From: JABAAI01 sp965261955
Lineage (GTDB): Bacteria > Spirochaetota > Leptospiria > Leptospirales > Leptonemataceae
Length of the DNA stretch: 64,000 nt
NCBI GenBank assembly: GCA_965261955.1
Contig: CBDHEM010000071.1
Coordinates: forward strand, 434,001 to 498,000
Direction of reading: 5' to 3'
Both the position numbers and the translations under genes were made by a program. Positions 16,548 through 25,913 of this stretch are shown piece by piece (position 1 is the stretch's first letter; each line of letters opens with the position of its first letter). The notes beneath the pieces are model-generated. The model was not told the DNA's origin. It ran no database searches and worked only from the letters and a program-made list of their open reading frames with translations.

Positions 16548-19022
16548 TCACACTTTATAAAAATCTAGGTTAGCTTGGAAATCTTCAGGTGGATTCTCTC
16601 CAAATTTACGATATCGTGCTTCTAGTTGTCTGTGTTTCTTTGATGAAATATTACGAAAACGGTTGTGTATATCAAGAAAGGCGGGTTGTTTAGATACTCT
16701 ATCGCGTATCTCTTTTGCAAAAGGGATATGCCGGTAAAAAATATTTCGAGAAACTTTATTTAGCTTTAAAATACCTTGGCTCTCATATTTAAGCCACTGG
16801 ATATAATCATTTGTAAAGCGATCTCGGTCAGAACGAAATCTTTTAAATTCAGAGGATAGTTTTTCTTTTACTTCAATTGAAAGCTCTGAATTCCTTTTGA
16901 AAAATTGAACGTAGTCTGTATAATCTGCCGTGATTGAAGGTTGACTCACATCATTCCAGTTTGCACCTTGAATTGTTTTTGTCATTTCCCAACGAAGTAC
17001 AGCTACGGCTTCAGCCAAGAGTATGAAGATGTCTGATGTCGCAAAAATGGGCAAGGCAAAACGAGCACGTGAACTCTTATTACGACCAGCTATTTCTTGC
17101 CACATCATTATTTTTGTCCCAGTGGATGGCATAATTATAAAATAAGGGAAGATTTGTTTCTGGATAAATTCTCTAAAAATTTTCAGATTTTCATCATTTA
17201 CAATCACTTCGTGATGGAAGGCAGAAAAATCAATAGTTAGAATGTCCTTGATAGCATTTTCAACTTTTTTCTGAGTTAGCAAGGCTTTTTCGATAGGCAT
17301 TGTGAGCTGATAACGATTGAGTATCGGCAAATACGTAGTAGGCACTCCACTAGTCAGGCGCACATTTGTAGCAAAAAAGGCATCCATCTCATACTGCAAA
17401 CGTCTCTCCATAGTATTCACACTTTCGGGTACATCTGACTCACGCTTCCAACCGGCGTCTCTATTATCTAGTTTTAATTTATCAAAATAACTTTGCCCCA
17501 ATTCATCGACAGAAGGTAATTCTCCCTTATCGCATACCAGCCCTAACCATTCGATGCCTGTTTTAATTGGATAAGATGATGTGTATTTGATTTCTGAAAG
17601 GTTATAAATGTAAGATAAATGTTTCTCATCTAACAATTCTTCATCAAAAAAGCCAAAGTTCAACATAAGAGAGATAAGTTTTGGAGTATTTTTCTTTTCT
17701 TCGGTATTTTTACGATATAGCTTATACCCTTTCTCCCAAATTTTTGTATATATAGCCGTGACCGTTCGACGCAATTTACGAGCCTCTTGATTTCCATCTA
17801 ACGGAGAAGAAAATGATTTTAGCTTCTTTAAGGCTTCTAAAATATTTTTTGCATCTTCAGTTTCTATTTTAAGTAAGGAAATAATTTTTTCCGGAGAAGA
17901 GTGTAATTCTTGCTGAATATTTTTCGTATCTGAATTCCTTCCAGCAGATAATACTGAAGATTTATTTTCTTTCCCCTCTTCATAACTATCAACTATTTTT
18001 GATATTTTGTTTAAAGATTGCGATTGATTCCCATAAGAAATCTTTTGCAACTTTTCAGAATGTGCAATGATCAGCTTACAATTTTTATAGAAAAAGCGAA
18101 TGATGCTTTCCACTTCTGATCTCTTTACTTTCACCACAGAAGGCATGGGGTTGCTCATCAGCATATTTAGCTTTTCTGCATAAGAATATTTCCCATTCAT
18201 TAAAATATCAAATTTTGTTTTTACTGATTTTTGGACATCATGTACTTCTTCAATATTTTGAAAAAGGATTTTATGGAGTTGTTGGGTTAATCCTTCTAGG
18301 ATACCTATATCTGATTTGTACATTGCATTTTGAATATTATTGGGTAAAGAAAGAAGTTTTTGATAAAAACGAAAATTAGAACTATTAAACCTGGAAGCAG
18401 GGATATACTTCACTCCCAAAAGGTCACTGTGATCTGTTTGTAACCAAGTGTCCATTTTAGAATTAGCATACTGCCCTCCTTTCTTTTCAAACATTGCGAC
18501 AGTCTTGTGTGCAGCTTCAAGAATAGGATCGCTATGTTCCTCATCTGCAACAACTTGTTTACTTTGAAATAATTCCGGTACACAATATCTATAAGATAAG
18601 GCAAGATTATCAATCAGTTTACTCATTTGAGAAGTAAGCATTCCCAATTGAGATACCATTTGATAACTGCTATAGATCTCATTTAGTAGAGAACGTGCTG
18701 CCATCATACCTACTCTCATGCTATCCATAATAGTTTGACTAAAGCTATTTCCTACAGGGAAAGCACTAATGAGTGAAGGCACTTGGGTTACATATCTTAC
18801 AGGGGAAGATAAACGACTGAGCAATGCTCCGAATCCAATAATACTATTCTTCTTTAAGCTATAAATATAATGTTTTTGACTAGAATTTAAACTTGTATTG
18901 ACTGCACAAACACTGCCTTCATGGAGTATCACAAGAAGACGAACAGATGCATTACTCTCTAGTAGGGTAGCACCTGTTGGGAACTTCTTTTGCTTAATAG
19001 TAACTGAACTTTTAAGTGCCAA
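16548..19022 (-). CDS. Large protein with degenerate cyclic-nucleotide-binding-like N-terminal domain
   Basis: 824 residues. Residues 1-110 look like a CNB/cupin-type beta roll: KKFPTGATLLESNA, LLVILHEGSVCAV and NSIIGFGALLSRL mirror the 'G..L...G......I..G.V....' pattern and the phosphate-cassette region, but the conserved cassette Arg-Ala is not evident. The long remainder is mostly helical, with no recognised domain, no signal peptide and no transmembrane segment. Conserved-looking tails include FRNISSKKHRQLEARYRKFGENP. A 470-bp gap separates it from the divergent PAS/Fis-type gene. A cNMP-sensing role, perhaps tied to the cyclase at 44173, is speculation. Confidence 0.55.
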   Translation of the reverse strand: MALKSSVTIKQKKFPTGATLLESNASVRLLVILHEGSVCAVNTSLNSSQKHYIYSLKKNSIIGFGALLSRLSSPVRYVTQVPSLISAFPVGNSFSQTIMDSMRVGMMAARSLLNEIYSSYQMVSQLGMLTSQMSKLIDNLALSYRYCVPELFQSKQVVADEEHSDPILEAAHKTVAMFEKKGGQYANSKMDTWLQTDHSDLLGVKYIPASRFNSSNFRFYQKLLSLPNNIQNAMYKSDIGILEGLTQQLHKILFQNIEEVHDVQKSVKTKFDILMNGKYSYAEKLNMLMSNPMPSVVKVKRSEVESIIRFFYKNCKLIIAHSEKLQKISYGNQSQSLNKISKIVDSYEEGKENKSSVLSAGRNSDTKNIQQELHSSPEKIISLLKIETEDAKNILEALKKLKSFSSPLDGNQEARKLRRTVTAIYTKIWEKGYKLYRKNTEEKKNTPKLISLMLNFGFFDEELLDEKHLSYIYNLSEIKYTSSYPIKTGIEWLGLVCDKGELPSVDELGQSYFDKLKLDNRDAGWKRESDVPESVNTMERRLQYEMDAFFATNVRLTSGVPTTYLPILNRYQLTMPIEKALLTQKKVENAIKDILTIDFSAFHHEVIVNDENLKIFREFIQKQIFPYFIIMPSTGTKIMMWQEIAGRNKSSRARFALPIFATSDIFILLAEAVAVLRWEMTKTIQGANWNDVSQPSITADYTDYVQFFKRNSELSIEVKEKLSSEFKRFRSDRDRFTNDYIQWLKYESQGILKLNKVSRNIFYRHIPFAKEIRDRVSKQPAFLDIHNRFRNISSKKHRQLEARYRKFGENPPEDFQANLDFYKV

Positions 19023-19492
19023 ACTGTATATAATTGGAATAAAAGTCTAGATGAGTGTCAAGTCCTTTACGAAAACACTATAATGACTAAAAATAATGCC
19101 TCTTATCCAGTTAAAACTAAATTTGTTTATTGTTTTAGACCTAGCTGAACCAAATTTATATTGTGCCTATAAATCTAAATTGAAGATGACCATTTTCTCA
19201 GTAATTTTATTAAAAATCGTATAAACTTTTATTTTTTACTCTCATTGGACTATTGCCAAATATAAATAATTGCAAATAGAACGTTGTGAATCGCTGATTT
19301 AAGGCATTTTAGAAGGTTGACTTCCTGTTTTTTTGTATTGTGCAACAGTCCCTTTATGATTATTTTAGGTTCGCATGTAATCAACATTGGAAACGATGGA
19401 GTGATTTTTTTAACTGTTGTACATCTTTACAGATAAAAATGCAATAGAGTTTTTGTTCTTGCCAGAAAGTCATTAGAACCCTAGGTTGCACC
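19023..19492. other. 470-bp divergent intergenic region
   Basis: There is no open frame of note. It holds the MITE-like repeat at 19247-19352. Otherwise it is AT-rich and must contain the promoters of the divergent 824-aa gene and the PAS/Fis-sucA operon, but I cannot pick convincing -35/-10 pairs. Confidence 0.5.
19247..19352 (+). repeat. MITE-like dispersed repeat, copy R1
   Basis: 106 bp, from GGACTATTGCCAAA to GCAACAGTCCC. The two ends are imperfect inverted repeats (GGGACTGTTGC against GGACTATTGCC). The inner part (CGCTGATTTAAGGCATTTTAGAAG) is shared with copies at 29508, 46140 and, reversed, 25671. No coding capacity. Confidence 0.6.
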
Positions 19493-20716
19493 GTGGCTCT
19501 TTTAGCCAACCTTCTTGGGGATTTTTATCGTTACAATCTACCTTGTTTTCCAGTCGTAGAGAGTCTTGTACCTGAAAGCAAAAGCTTGGCGGAAAATAAT
19601 ACTTCTACGAAAGAGAATACTGTAAACACCTCCATAGACAAGCTTATTGGCTTTCTTCCCAAAAATGAGTTAAATCGTTGGACAACTGATATTGCCCGCC
19701 TCTCCGTTGAATACAAGAAGATACCTGAGATACTGATCCAAAAATCAAAGATCAGCTCGGTAGAGCTTCTAAAAAAATTAACTCACGAATCCGAAATTCC
19801 TGTTTTAGATATCAAAGGCCATATAGTTGCTCATTGGGATGAGAGACAATTCCTTCAGGCATTATCTCAGTCACCCCAGTTATCGGATGAAAAAAGCAAA
19901 ATTACAATTCAGCAAAGTAATAAAGAAAATCCAAAAAATGACGATACGGTGGAAAAAAAAGCAAACGCAAAGTATGGTAACAGTCGCTGGTTAGGTGAAC
20001 TGATATTACAAGCATTTCCTTGGCCTATGTATGCCTGTGATTTACAGGGTAAAACTCTTTTTTTTAATAAACTATTTGAAAAGAATATACTGACTAAGAA
20101 AAAAATGAAAAATTCCATTCGTCAAACTGAAAATTATTTATTCGAATCTGTTTGCAATCTTTTAGCTCAATCTTATTCTCAAGAGACCCCTTCCAGCTCT
20201 TTCAATAAAACTTCAGATTCTACCCTTAGTTATCATGATTCATTTATAGACCAATATGTGTGTATAATTGATATAAAGGAAATAAATAATTTGCATGGCT
20301 ATTTATTTATTTTTCGTGATGGGATGGATCCAGGTTTTTCTAGAGAAGTAAATCAATGTCTAAATAGTAAGGCAAGTTTGATTGATATTATGTCTGAACT
20401 GGAGAGAAAAATTATTTTAGGTGCTCTGGAAAAAAATAAAAGAAATATTTCACATACTGCCCAGTCTTTGTATATCAAACGTTCTACACTACAAAATAAA
20501 ATACAGCGTTTACAAATTTCTAAATATTTGGGACATAGCACATCGGATGTTATTCCACGAAATCTAAACAGTCGTTTAGATATAATACCAGTAGCAAAAA
20601 AAAATGATGTGAAAACGAAAAATCATGAACCAATTCCTGTTAAAAAAGATACAAAAAGAGTGAAAAAGAAGAAGCTTTCTAAAAAACTTACTCAAGAAAA
20701 GAAAGAATGGGAGTAA
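19493..20716 (+). CDS. PAS-like / Fis-type HTH regulator lacking an AAA+ domain
   Basis: 407 residues from GTG 19493; no in-frame ATG precedes it after a stop. A PAS-like segment at about 160-275 (LILQAFPWPMYACDLQGKTLFFNKLFEKNI) is followed at about 295-345 by a Fis-family HTH (MSELERKIILGALEKNKRNISHTAQSL, then KRSTLQNKIQRLQI). The C terminus is a lysine-rich tail. NtrC-type regulators have an AAA+ domain between such parts; here it is absent, so it cannot open sigma-54 promoters itself. sucA begins 34 bp downstream, so it may sense a metabolite and set sucA transcription; that is inference. Confidence 0.65.
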   Translation: MALLANLLGDFYRYNLPCFPVVESLVPESKSLAENNTSTKENTVNTSIDKLIGFLPKNELNRWTTDIARLSVEYKKIPEILIQKSKISSVELLKKLTHESEIPVLDIKGHIVAHWDERQFLQALSQSPQLSDEKSKITIQQSNKENPKNDDTVEKKANAKYGNSRWLGELILQAFPWPMYACDLQGKTLFFNKLFEKNILTKKKMKNSIRQTENYLFESVCNLLAQSYSQETPSSSFNKTSDSTLSYHDSFIDQYVCIIDIKEINNLHGYLFIFRDGMDPGFSREVNQCLNSKASLIDIMSELERKIILGALEKNKRNISHTAQSLYIKRSTLQNKIQRLQISKYLGHSTSDVIPRNLNSRLDIIPVAKKNDVKTKNHEPIPVKKDTKRVKKKKLSKKLTQEKKEWE

Positions 20717-20750
20717 AGAAAGGGGTACAGAGAAGAGGATAATATTCATT

Positions 20751-23513
20751 ATGATACTTACTGGAGAAAATGCTAATTTCCTCGAAGGACTTTATAAAAA
20801 ATTTTGTGAAAATGACCAACTTGTCACTCCAGAGTGGAAGCATTACTTCACACATTTAGAAAATGGTAATGGTTACCTAAAACAGGATACAAATGGTTCC
20901 GGAATGGCCTCTCATTCCTCGCTTTTTGTAAATTCTCAACAACATTCAAAATATAAAGAAATAGGCGTTCAATCATTAATTGAGTCATACCGTCGATTTG
21001 GCAATCTCGCAGCTCATTTGGATCCTCTAAATCTACGAGAAAATAACCGTGAGCTTTTAGAATTATCCCTGTACGGTTTGGAGGAAAGAGATAGAGAGCG
21101 TACTTTCCCTACACCCTTTTCTGATTTATCTAAGGCAAAATTGAAAGATATCATAAAGAAGCTAGAAGTTTGTTATTGTAGTTCCATAGGGATTGAATAT
21201 GCGTATGTCCGTAATACACAAGAACGTGATTGGTTGGAGCGACATGTTGAATCAGAAGAGTATTCTGCAAATCTTAAACTATCCACTCGTCTTCGTTTAT
21301 ACCAAAAACTAGTTCAAGCTGAAACTTTTGAGAAGTTTTTGGCACAAAAATATATAGCTAAAAAACGTTTTTCTCTGGAAGGCTGTGAAAGTTTTGTACC
21401 ATTATTGGATACGGCAATAGAAGAAGGTGCTATATTAGGAGTAGAATGCATGGTTATTGGCATGGCACATCGGGGACGACTAAATGTTCTAGTAAACATA
21501 CTCCAAAAGCCAGCGGGACTTATTTTTGCTGAATTTGATGAGAATTACGATCCCAAGGCGATGGACTATGCAGATGTAAAATATCATTTAGGATATTCCC
21601 ATGATTGTTCCACTCTCTCTGGTAAAGATGTACATCTCTCTTTAGCATTTAACCCAAGCCATTTAGAAGCGGTCAATCCTGTTGTATTGGGTTCAATACG
21701 TGCTCGTCAAGCTATGTACCATGATACGGCTCGTAAGGTGTTTATGCCTATCCTCGTGCATGGAGATGCTGCCTTTATGGGACAGGGTGTAGTTCCAGAG
21801 AGTCTAAATCTTTGTAACCTTTCTGGTTATCGTGTTGGTGGGACATTGCATATCCTCATCAACAATCAAATTGGCTTTACTACTCTTCCTCCGGAATCGC
21901 GCTCTACAGAATATGCTACAGACATTGCTAAAGGCTTTCAAATACCGATTTTACACGTTAATGCGGATGATCCAGAGGCTGTCTACCGGGCAACAAAACT
22001 ATCTTTAGAGTATCGACAATATTTTCGTAAGGATGTGATTATAGATTTAGTGGGTTATCGACGTTTAGGGCATAACGAAACAGATGAGCCAGCTTTTACT
22101 CAACCTCTTATGTATGATAAAATTAAAAAACACCCCAGTGCTGTACAAGTTTATAGAGAAAAACTCCTTCAATACCCAGATGTAGAAAAGAAGAATATTG
22201 AGAGCATTGAAGAAGGGTGTCGAAAAAGGTTAGAAGAAACTTTTACAGAATCTCGAGAACAAAAAATACGGATGAAGGTTGATACTATGAAAGGAACGTG
22301 GTCTAGTTTGTCCTCAAACTTGGAAGATGATCATGCCGAGCCTCAAAAAGCAGATGTTTTTTCTAAGCAGATACAGAGTACAATGCAAGCAATTACACAA
22401 GTACCAAAAACTTTTAAAATACATCCCAAAATCAAACGACTTTTAGAAACTCGTAAAAAAATGTTTGAAGGGAAACTTTTCGTTGATTGGGGTATGGCAG
22501 AAGCCCTTGCTTTTGGATCCATACTAGAAAATAAACACCATATACGTATTTCTGGGCAAGATTCAAAGCGAGGAACTTTTTCACATAGACATTGTGCGCT
22601 TGTCGATATAAAAAATGGCAACGAATATATTCCTTTGAATCATATTTCTTCAAAACAAGGTCAATTAGAAGTTTGTAATTCGCCTCTTTCTGAATTTTCC
22701 GTATTAGGATTTGAATACGGATACTCCTTAGCTGATCCACACACACTTGTTTTGTGGGAAGCTCAATTTGGTGATTTTGCTAATGGGGCACAGATTATTT
22801 TTGATCAATTTATTTCAAGCTCTGAAGTAAAATGGCATCGTATGAGTGGCTTGGTTGTACTTTTACCCCATGGCTATGAGGGACAAGGCCCTGAGCACTC
22901 TAGTGCCCGACTGGAGAGATTTTTACAGCTTTGTGCGAATAGTAATATACAAGTCTGCAATTGTAGTACACCCGTTCAATATTTTCACTTACTTCGGAGG
23001 CAGATTTTGAGAAAATTTCGAAAGCCTTTAATTATTCTAACGCCTAAAAGCCTTTTAAGATTGCAAGAAGCTGGTTCTTCTATATCTGAGTTTACTAAAA
23101 CTACCTTTCAAGAGCTATTGTATAATACTGATGAGAGATCTAAAGTTATTTCATCAGTCAAACGACTGCTCTTTTGTTCCGGAAAAATCTACTATGAGCT
23201 GGAAGCCTATCGCAAAGAAAAAAATCGAAATGATGTAACTATTGTCCGTATAGAACAACTCTATCCCTTTCCAAAAGAAAAATTCCAAACTCTTTTGGGC
23301 TTATATTCAAAAGCGGTTGAGTTTTTATGGGTACAAGAAGAGCCTATAAATCAAGGGGCTTGGAATTATTTAAGGGAGCCACTGGGACTTCTTTTGAAGA
23401 AAGATAGTGAACTCATCTGTATTGCCCGTCAGGAATCTTCCAGCCCAGCTTCAGGCCTTTTGAAACTTCATCAAAGAGAACAACAAGATCTTCTATCACG
23501 TGCACTTTCTTAA
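20751..23513 (+). CDS. sucA: 2-oxoglutarate dehydrogenase E1 component
   Basis: 920 residues (E. coli 933). It decarboxylates 2-oxoglutarate with thiamine diphosphate and passes the succinyl group to E2. Motifs: the N-terminal FLEGLYKKFCENDQLVTPEW, the active-site region GMAHRGRLNVLVNI, HGDAAFMGQGVVPESLNL and the ThDP-binding HILINNQIGFTT. The C-terminal transketolase part has HGYEGQGPEHSSARLERFL and WVQEEPINQGAW. An AGAGGA Shine-Dalgarno precedes ATG 20751. sucB (E2) and lpd (E3) are not adjacent; SucCD, the next enzyme, is encoded 18 kb away. Confidence 0.95.
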   Translation: MILTGENANFLEGLYKKFCENDQLVTPEWKHYFTHLENGNGYLKQDTNGSGMASHSSLFVNSQQHSKYKEIGVQSLIESYRRFGNLAAHLDPLNLRENNRELLELSLYGLEERDRERTFPTPFSDLSKAKLKDIIKKLEVCYCSSIGIEYAYVRNTQERDWLERHVESEEYSANLKLSTRLRLYQKLVQAETFEKFLAQKYIAKKRFSLEGCESFVPLLDTAIEEGAILGVECMVIGMAHRGRLNVLVNILQKPAGLIFAEFDENYDPKAMDYADVKYHLGYSHDCSTLSGKDVHLSLAFNPSHLEAVNPVVLGSIRARQAMYHDTARKVFMPILVHGDAAFMGQGVVPESLNLCNLSGYRVGGTLHILINNQIGFTTLPPESRSTEYATDIAKGFQIPILHVNADDPEAVYRATKLSLEYRQYFRKDVIIDLVGYRRLGHNETDEPAFTQPLMYDKIKKHPSAVQVYREKLLQYPDVEKKNIESIEEGCRKRLEETFTESREQKIRMKVDTMKGTWSSLSSNLEDDHAEPQKADVFSKQIQSTMQAITQVPKTFKIHPKIKRLLETRKKMFEGKLFVDWGMAEALAFGSILENKHHIRISGQDSKRGTFSHRHCALVDIKNGNEYIPLNHISSKQGQLEVCNSPLSEFSVLGFEYGYSLADPHTLVLWEAQFGDFANGAQIIFDQFISSSEVKWHRMSGLVVLLPHGYEGQGPEHSSARLERFLQLCANSNIQVCNCSTPVQYFHLLRRQILRKFRKPLIILTPKSLLRLQEAGSSISEFTKTTFQELLYNTDERSKVISSVKRLLFCSGKIYYELEAYRKEKNRNDVTIVRIEQLYPFPKEKFQTLLGLYSKAVEFLWVQEEPINQGAWNYLREPLGLLLKKDSELICIARQESSSPASGLLKLHQREQQDLLSRALS

Positions 23514-23554
23514 TTGTTGTAGCTTTTTTTGCAAAGTAAATGAATATTTGACAT

Positions 23555-24694
23555 ATGCGTCACCTTTTTATCGATACAAATCTTCCTCACACTAGGGTCT
23601 TATCTCGTTTTCGTTCCATATTTTCTATACGTAATGGTGTATACTCTCCATTGCAACGGGTGAAAAAACAGAATTCAAAAATCGAAATATATTTCTTGCA
23701 TCCAGATATTGCTTATGAAACACTTATAGCAGAAAGAGAAAATATTTTACCATTTTCTTCTACTGGAGAAAAAAGACCTGCTATTGAAAGTTGGCTTGGT
23801 GATCCGCAAAAAACACAAGAAGATTCTTTACGTTTGAGGGAAAAATATACGAATGTAGTTTTCTCTTCTGAATTAAATATATTTTCTCTTTTTGAAAATA
23901 TCAATCAACAAATTAAAAAGGATATTTTACTTTGGCGTAAAGAAAATAAAATACGACATAATTTTTCTTTACGTAAGGAATATGTACTTGGCTCACGTAG
24001 GGATTTGCTCCTACACGAAGCGTGTAATATTCTTCCTGGAGTTGTTTTAGATACAAGATCGGGTCCTATCATTGTTGATGCGAATGCCGAAATAAGCCCT
24101 TTTAGTTATATTTGTGGACCATTATATGTTGGCCCGAATTCGCATATAACCCATTCTCATATATCTGGTGGGTCCATCATAGGAGAAGGAGCGCGTATTA
24201 GTGGGGAAATCCAAAGTTCTATTATTGGAGATTTTAGCAACAAGTGTCACGATGGCTTTATAGGGCATAGTATTGTCGGAAATTGGGTTAATCTAGGTGC
24301 TATGACAACAAATTCTAATTTAAAAAATAACTATGGTAATGTGAAAATTCGTACAATAGAAAAAAAGGGAAGCGAATATAAAACAAATTCATTGAATACA
24401 CACCAAATTAAATTTGGTTCCCTTATAGGAGACTGTGTCAAAACAGCGATTGGGACACTTTTGCCCACTGGTGCGAGTATTGATGCCGGTGCAAATATAT
24501 TTGGAAAGACTACTGTTCCAAACTATCTTCCGCCTTTTTCATGGGGATTGGAAGGAAATAAAATTTATGATATAGAACGCTTTTGTAATGATGCTAGAAA
24601 AATTGCAGAGAGAAGAGAACAGAAATTGCCTGCTGTATTTTATAGACTAGCAAAGACTTGCCATGATAAAGTGGGAAAAGAACTTTCAGGGTAA
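23555..24694 (+). CDS. GlmU-like putative sugar nucleotidyltransferase / acetyltransferase
   Basis: 379 residues. The second half is a left-handed beta-helix of hexapeptide repeats (GPIIVDANAEISPFSYICGP, GGSIIGEGARISGEI, QSSIIGDFSNKCHDGFIGHS). It then has VNLGAMTTNSNLKNNYG, a GlmU-like acetyl-CoA site. The first half is divergent, with GVYSPLQRVKK replacing the usual nucleotidyltransferase start. This is the layout of the alternative bacterial GlmU family known from Bacteroidetes and spirochaetes. It probably makes UDP-GlcNAc or a related sugar for the envelope. It follows sucA by 41 bp on the same strand; the pairing has no obvious metabolic reason. Confidence 0.72.
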   Translation: MRHLFIDTNLPHTRVLSRFRSIFSIRNGVYSPLQRVKKQNSKIEIYFLHPDIAYETLIAERENILPFSSTGEKRPAIESWLGDPQKTQEDSLRLREKYTNVVFSSELNIFSLFENINQQIKKDILLWRKENKIRHNFSLRKEYVLGSRRDLLLHEACNILPGVVLDTRSGPIIVDANAEISPFSYICGPLYVGPNSHITHSHISGGSIIGEGARISGEIQSSIIGDFSNKCHDGFIGHSIVGNWVNLGAMTTNSNLKNNYGNVKIRTIEKKGSEYKTNSLNTHQIKFGSLIGDCVKTAIGTLLPTGASIDAGANIFGKTTVPNYLPPFSWGLEGNKIYDIERFCNDARKIAERREQKLPAVFYRLAKTCHDKVGKELSG

Positions 24695-24713
24695 TGGTGT
24701 AGTCAAAAAGTAG

Positions 24714-25580
24714 TTATTTTTCTGGAGTAACTAGAGGAGCTGCTAAAGGGCTTGGCTTAAAATCTTTATCGTACATCTTTTCTATATCTTTTTGAATAGC
24801 ACTTTTCACAGGGCGAGGCCTCCCCTCTTTGTCTAAAAATATTTTCGTTACAGATAGTTTTTTATTTACATTTGCAATATGTCTCACGATTATACGATCA
24901 TAATCTATTTCTTTTTGAATGATTTGAAAAGCCTCACTTTCAATGGTGGGTATGTCCAATATAAAAGGATATTGATACGCCTGACGTGCATATACCATGG
25001 CTTTCTGCCAAAAAGGTCGCGCCTGCTTATAATAACTTCTTGCAATTAAAAAAGAATGCTCCAAATCATCGGCAAAATCTAAATTGTGATAATATAACTT
25101 ACGTTTATCATATTGCGACCCTAAACGTAAAAACATACGCATAATTTTCTTATTGATATGCATAAATAGGAGCAAACGATATTTATGAAATTGAGTCTTT
25201 GTTTTGATTTTACATAACGAACGACTAGGGTGACGAAATTTATGTAACAATGCTTGATGCAAGAAATATATACTTTCTTTTATATCTGCTGCATCATAAC
25301 TATGAGATAAACCGTATAACTCATAAAAATCTTCCAAATGATGGGGAACAAATTTACGCCTTTGAAATGGTATCCAATCAGAAAATTTTACCCAACGTCC
25401 AGTGCGATCATAGTAATAATTTAAACGAAGCCCCCCCGTTGGTTTTTGGGGATAATAAGGATCGGGTAAGATACGATTTGCGTTTATAGTTTGTCCATAG
25501 AGAAAAGAAGGAGAGAAGATGAGAAAATATGGTAACAAATAAAAGAAGCTGATTTGAATAAAAATATCTCTCCATTTCAT
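24714..25580 (-). CDS. Secreted protein of unknown function
   Basis: 288 residues from ATG 25580; the longer frame begins with TTG. Residues 1-31 form a signal peptide (MKWRDIF then a hydrophobic run, ending SFLYGQT), so it is probably periplasmic. The mature part begins with a proline/tyrosine-rich stretch (LPDPYYPQKPTGGLRLNYYYD), followed by basic helices that might be TPR-like (FLIARSYYKQARPFWQKAMVYARQAY). The C terminus is proline-rich. It converges with the GlmU-like gene (19-bp gap). I do not recognise a family. Confidence 0.6.
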   Translation of the reverse strand: MKWRDIFIQISFFYLLPYFLIFSPSFLYGQTINANRILPDPYYPQKPTGGLRLNYYYDRTGRWVKFSDWIPFQRRKFVPHHLEDFYELYGLSHSYDAADIKESIYFLHQALLHKFRHPSRSLCKIKTKTQFHKYRLLLFMHINKKIMRMFLRLGSQYDKRKLYYHNLDFADDLEHSFLIARSYYKQARPFWQKAMVYARQAYQYPFILDIPTIESEAFQIIQKEIDYDRIIVRHIANVNKKLSVTKIFLDKEGRPRPVKSAIQKDIEKMYDKDFKPSPLAAPLVTPEK

Positions 25581-25648
25581 ATTTACAGAGTCGGTTTTTT
25601 CAATGAATGACAAAACAAGAAACGGTAAGATAGCACTTTGTTTTATGA

Positions 25649-25659
25649 GGGGGGGGGGG
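25649..25659. repeat. 11-base poly-G tract
   Basis: A run of eleven G bases in otherwise AT-rich intergenic DNA, 69 bp upstream of the secreted-protein ATG (25580, minus strand) and just before the reversed MITE copy. It could change length by slippage and alter promoter spacing of that gene. Confidence 0.6.
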
Positions 25660-25670
25660 ACGACAGCCCC

Positions 25671-25778
25671 GGGTCTCTATTGTCCAAAATGTAAAAAAGT
25701 AAGGATTGTCCGTCTAACATGCCTTAAATCGGTGTTTTACGGCATTACTTCCGTCTTTCTTACCTTTGGCAATAGCCT
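25671..25778 (-). repeat. MITE-like dispersed repeat, copy R4 (reversed)
   Basis: On the minus strand this reads GGCTATTGCCAAAGG, then CGATTTAAGGCATGTTAG, then TTTTGGACAATAGAGACCC. It matches copy R1 through most of its length, and its two ends are imperfect inverted repeats. Copy R5 lies immediately beside it in the opposite orientation. Confidence 0.55.
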
Positions 25779-25800
25779 CCTAAAAAATATTTCCTTTGTA

Positions 25801-25896
25801 GGGGCTGTTGTAAAATACAAACAAATAAGAAAATACCTGCATAGAAGGCCTTGCATCAGCATTTTATTTACAATTCTTTACATTTCGCAAAGTCCC
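25801..25896 (+). repeat. MITE-like dispersed repeat, copy R5 (partial similarity)
   Basis: About 96 bp from GGGGCTGTTGTAAAATAC to CGCAAAGTCCC, sharing both ends and the GCATTTTATTTAC core with copies R1-R3, but with a diverged middle. The weak 99-aa open frame across 25603-25902 runs through R4 and R5 and is not a gene. Confidence 0.45.
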
Positions 25897-25913
25897 TTGT
25901 GAGAAAAGCATCT

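Noticed and set aside
25603..25902. 99-aa plus-strand open frame with a CPKCKK motif in the metG flank
   Set aside because: It runs through a poly-G tract and two MITE-like copies, begins inside a neighbouring gene's upstream region and has no family resemblance.
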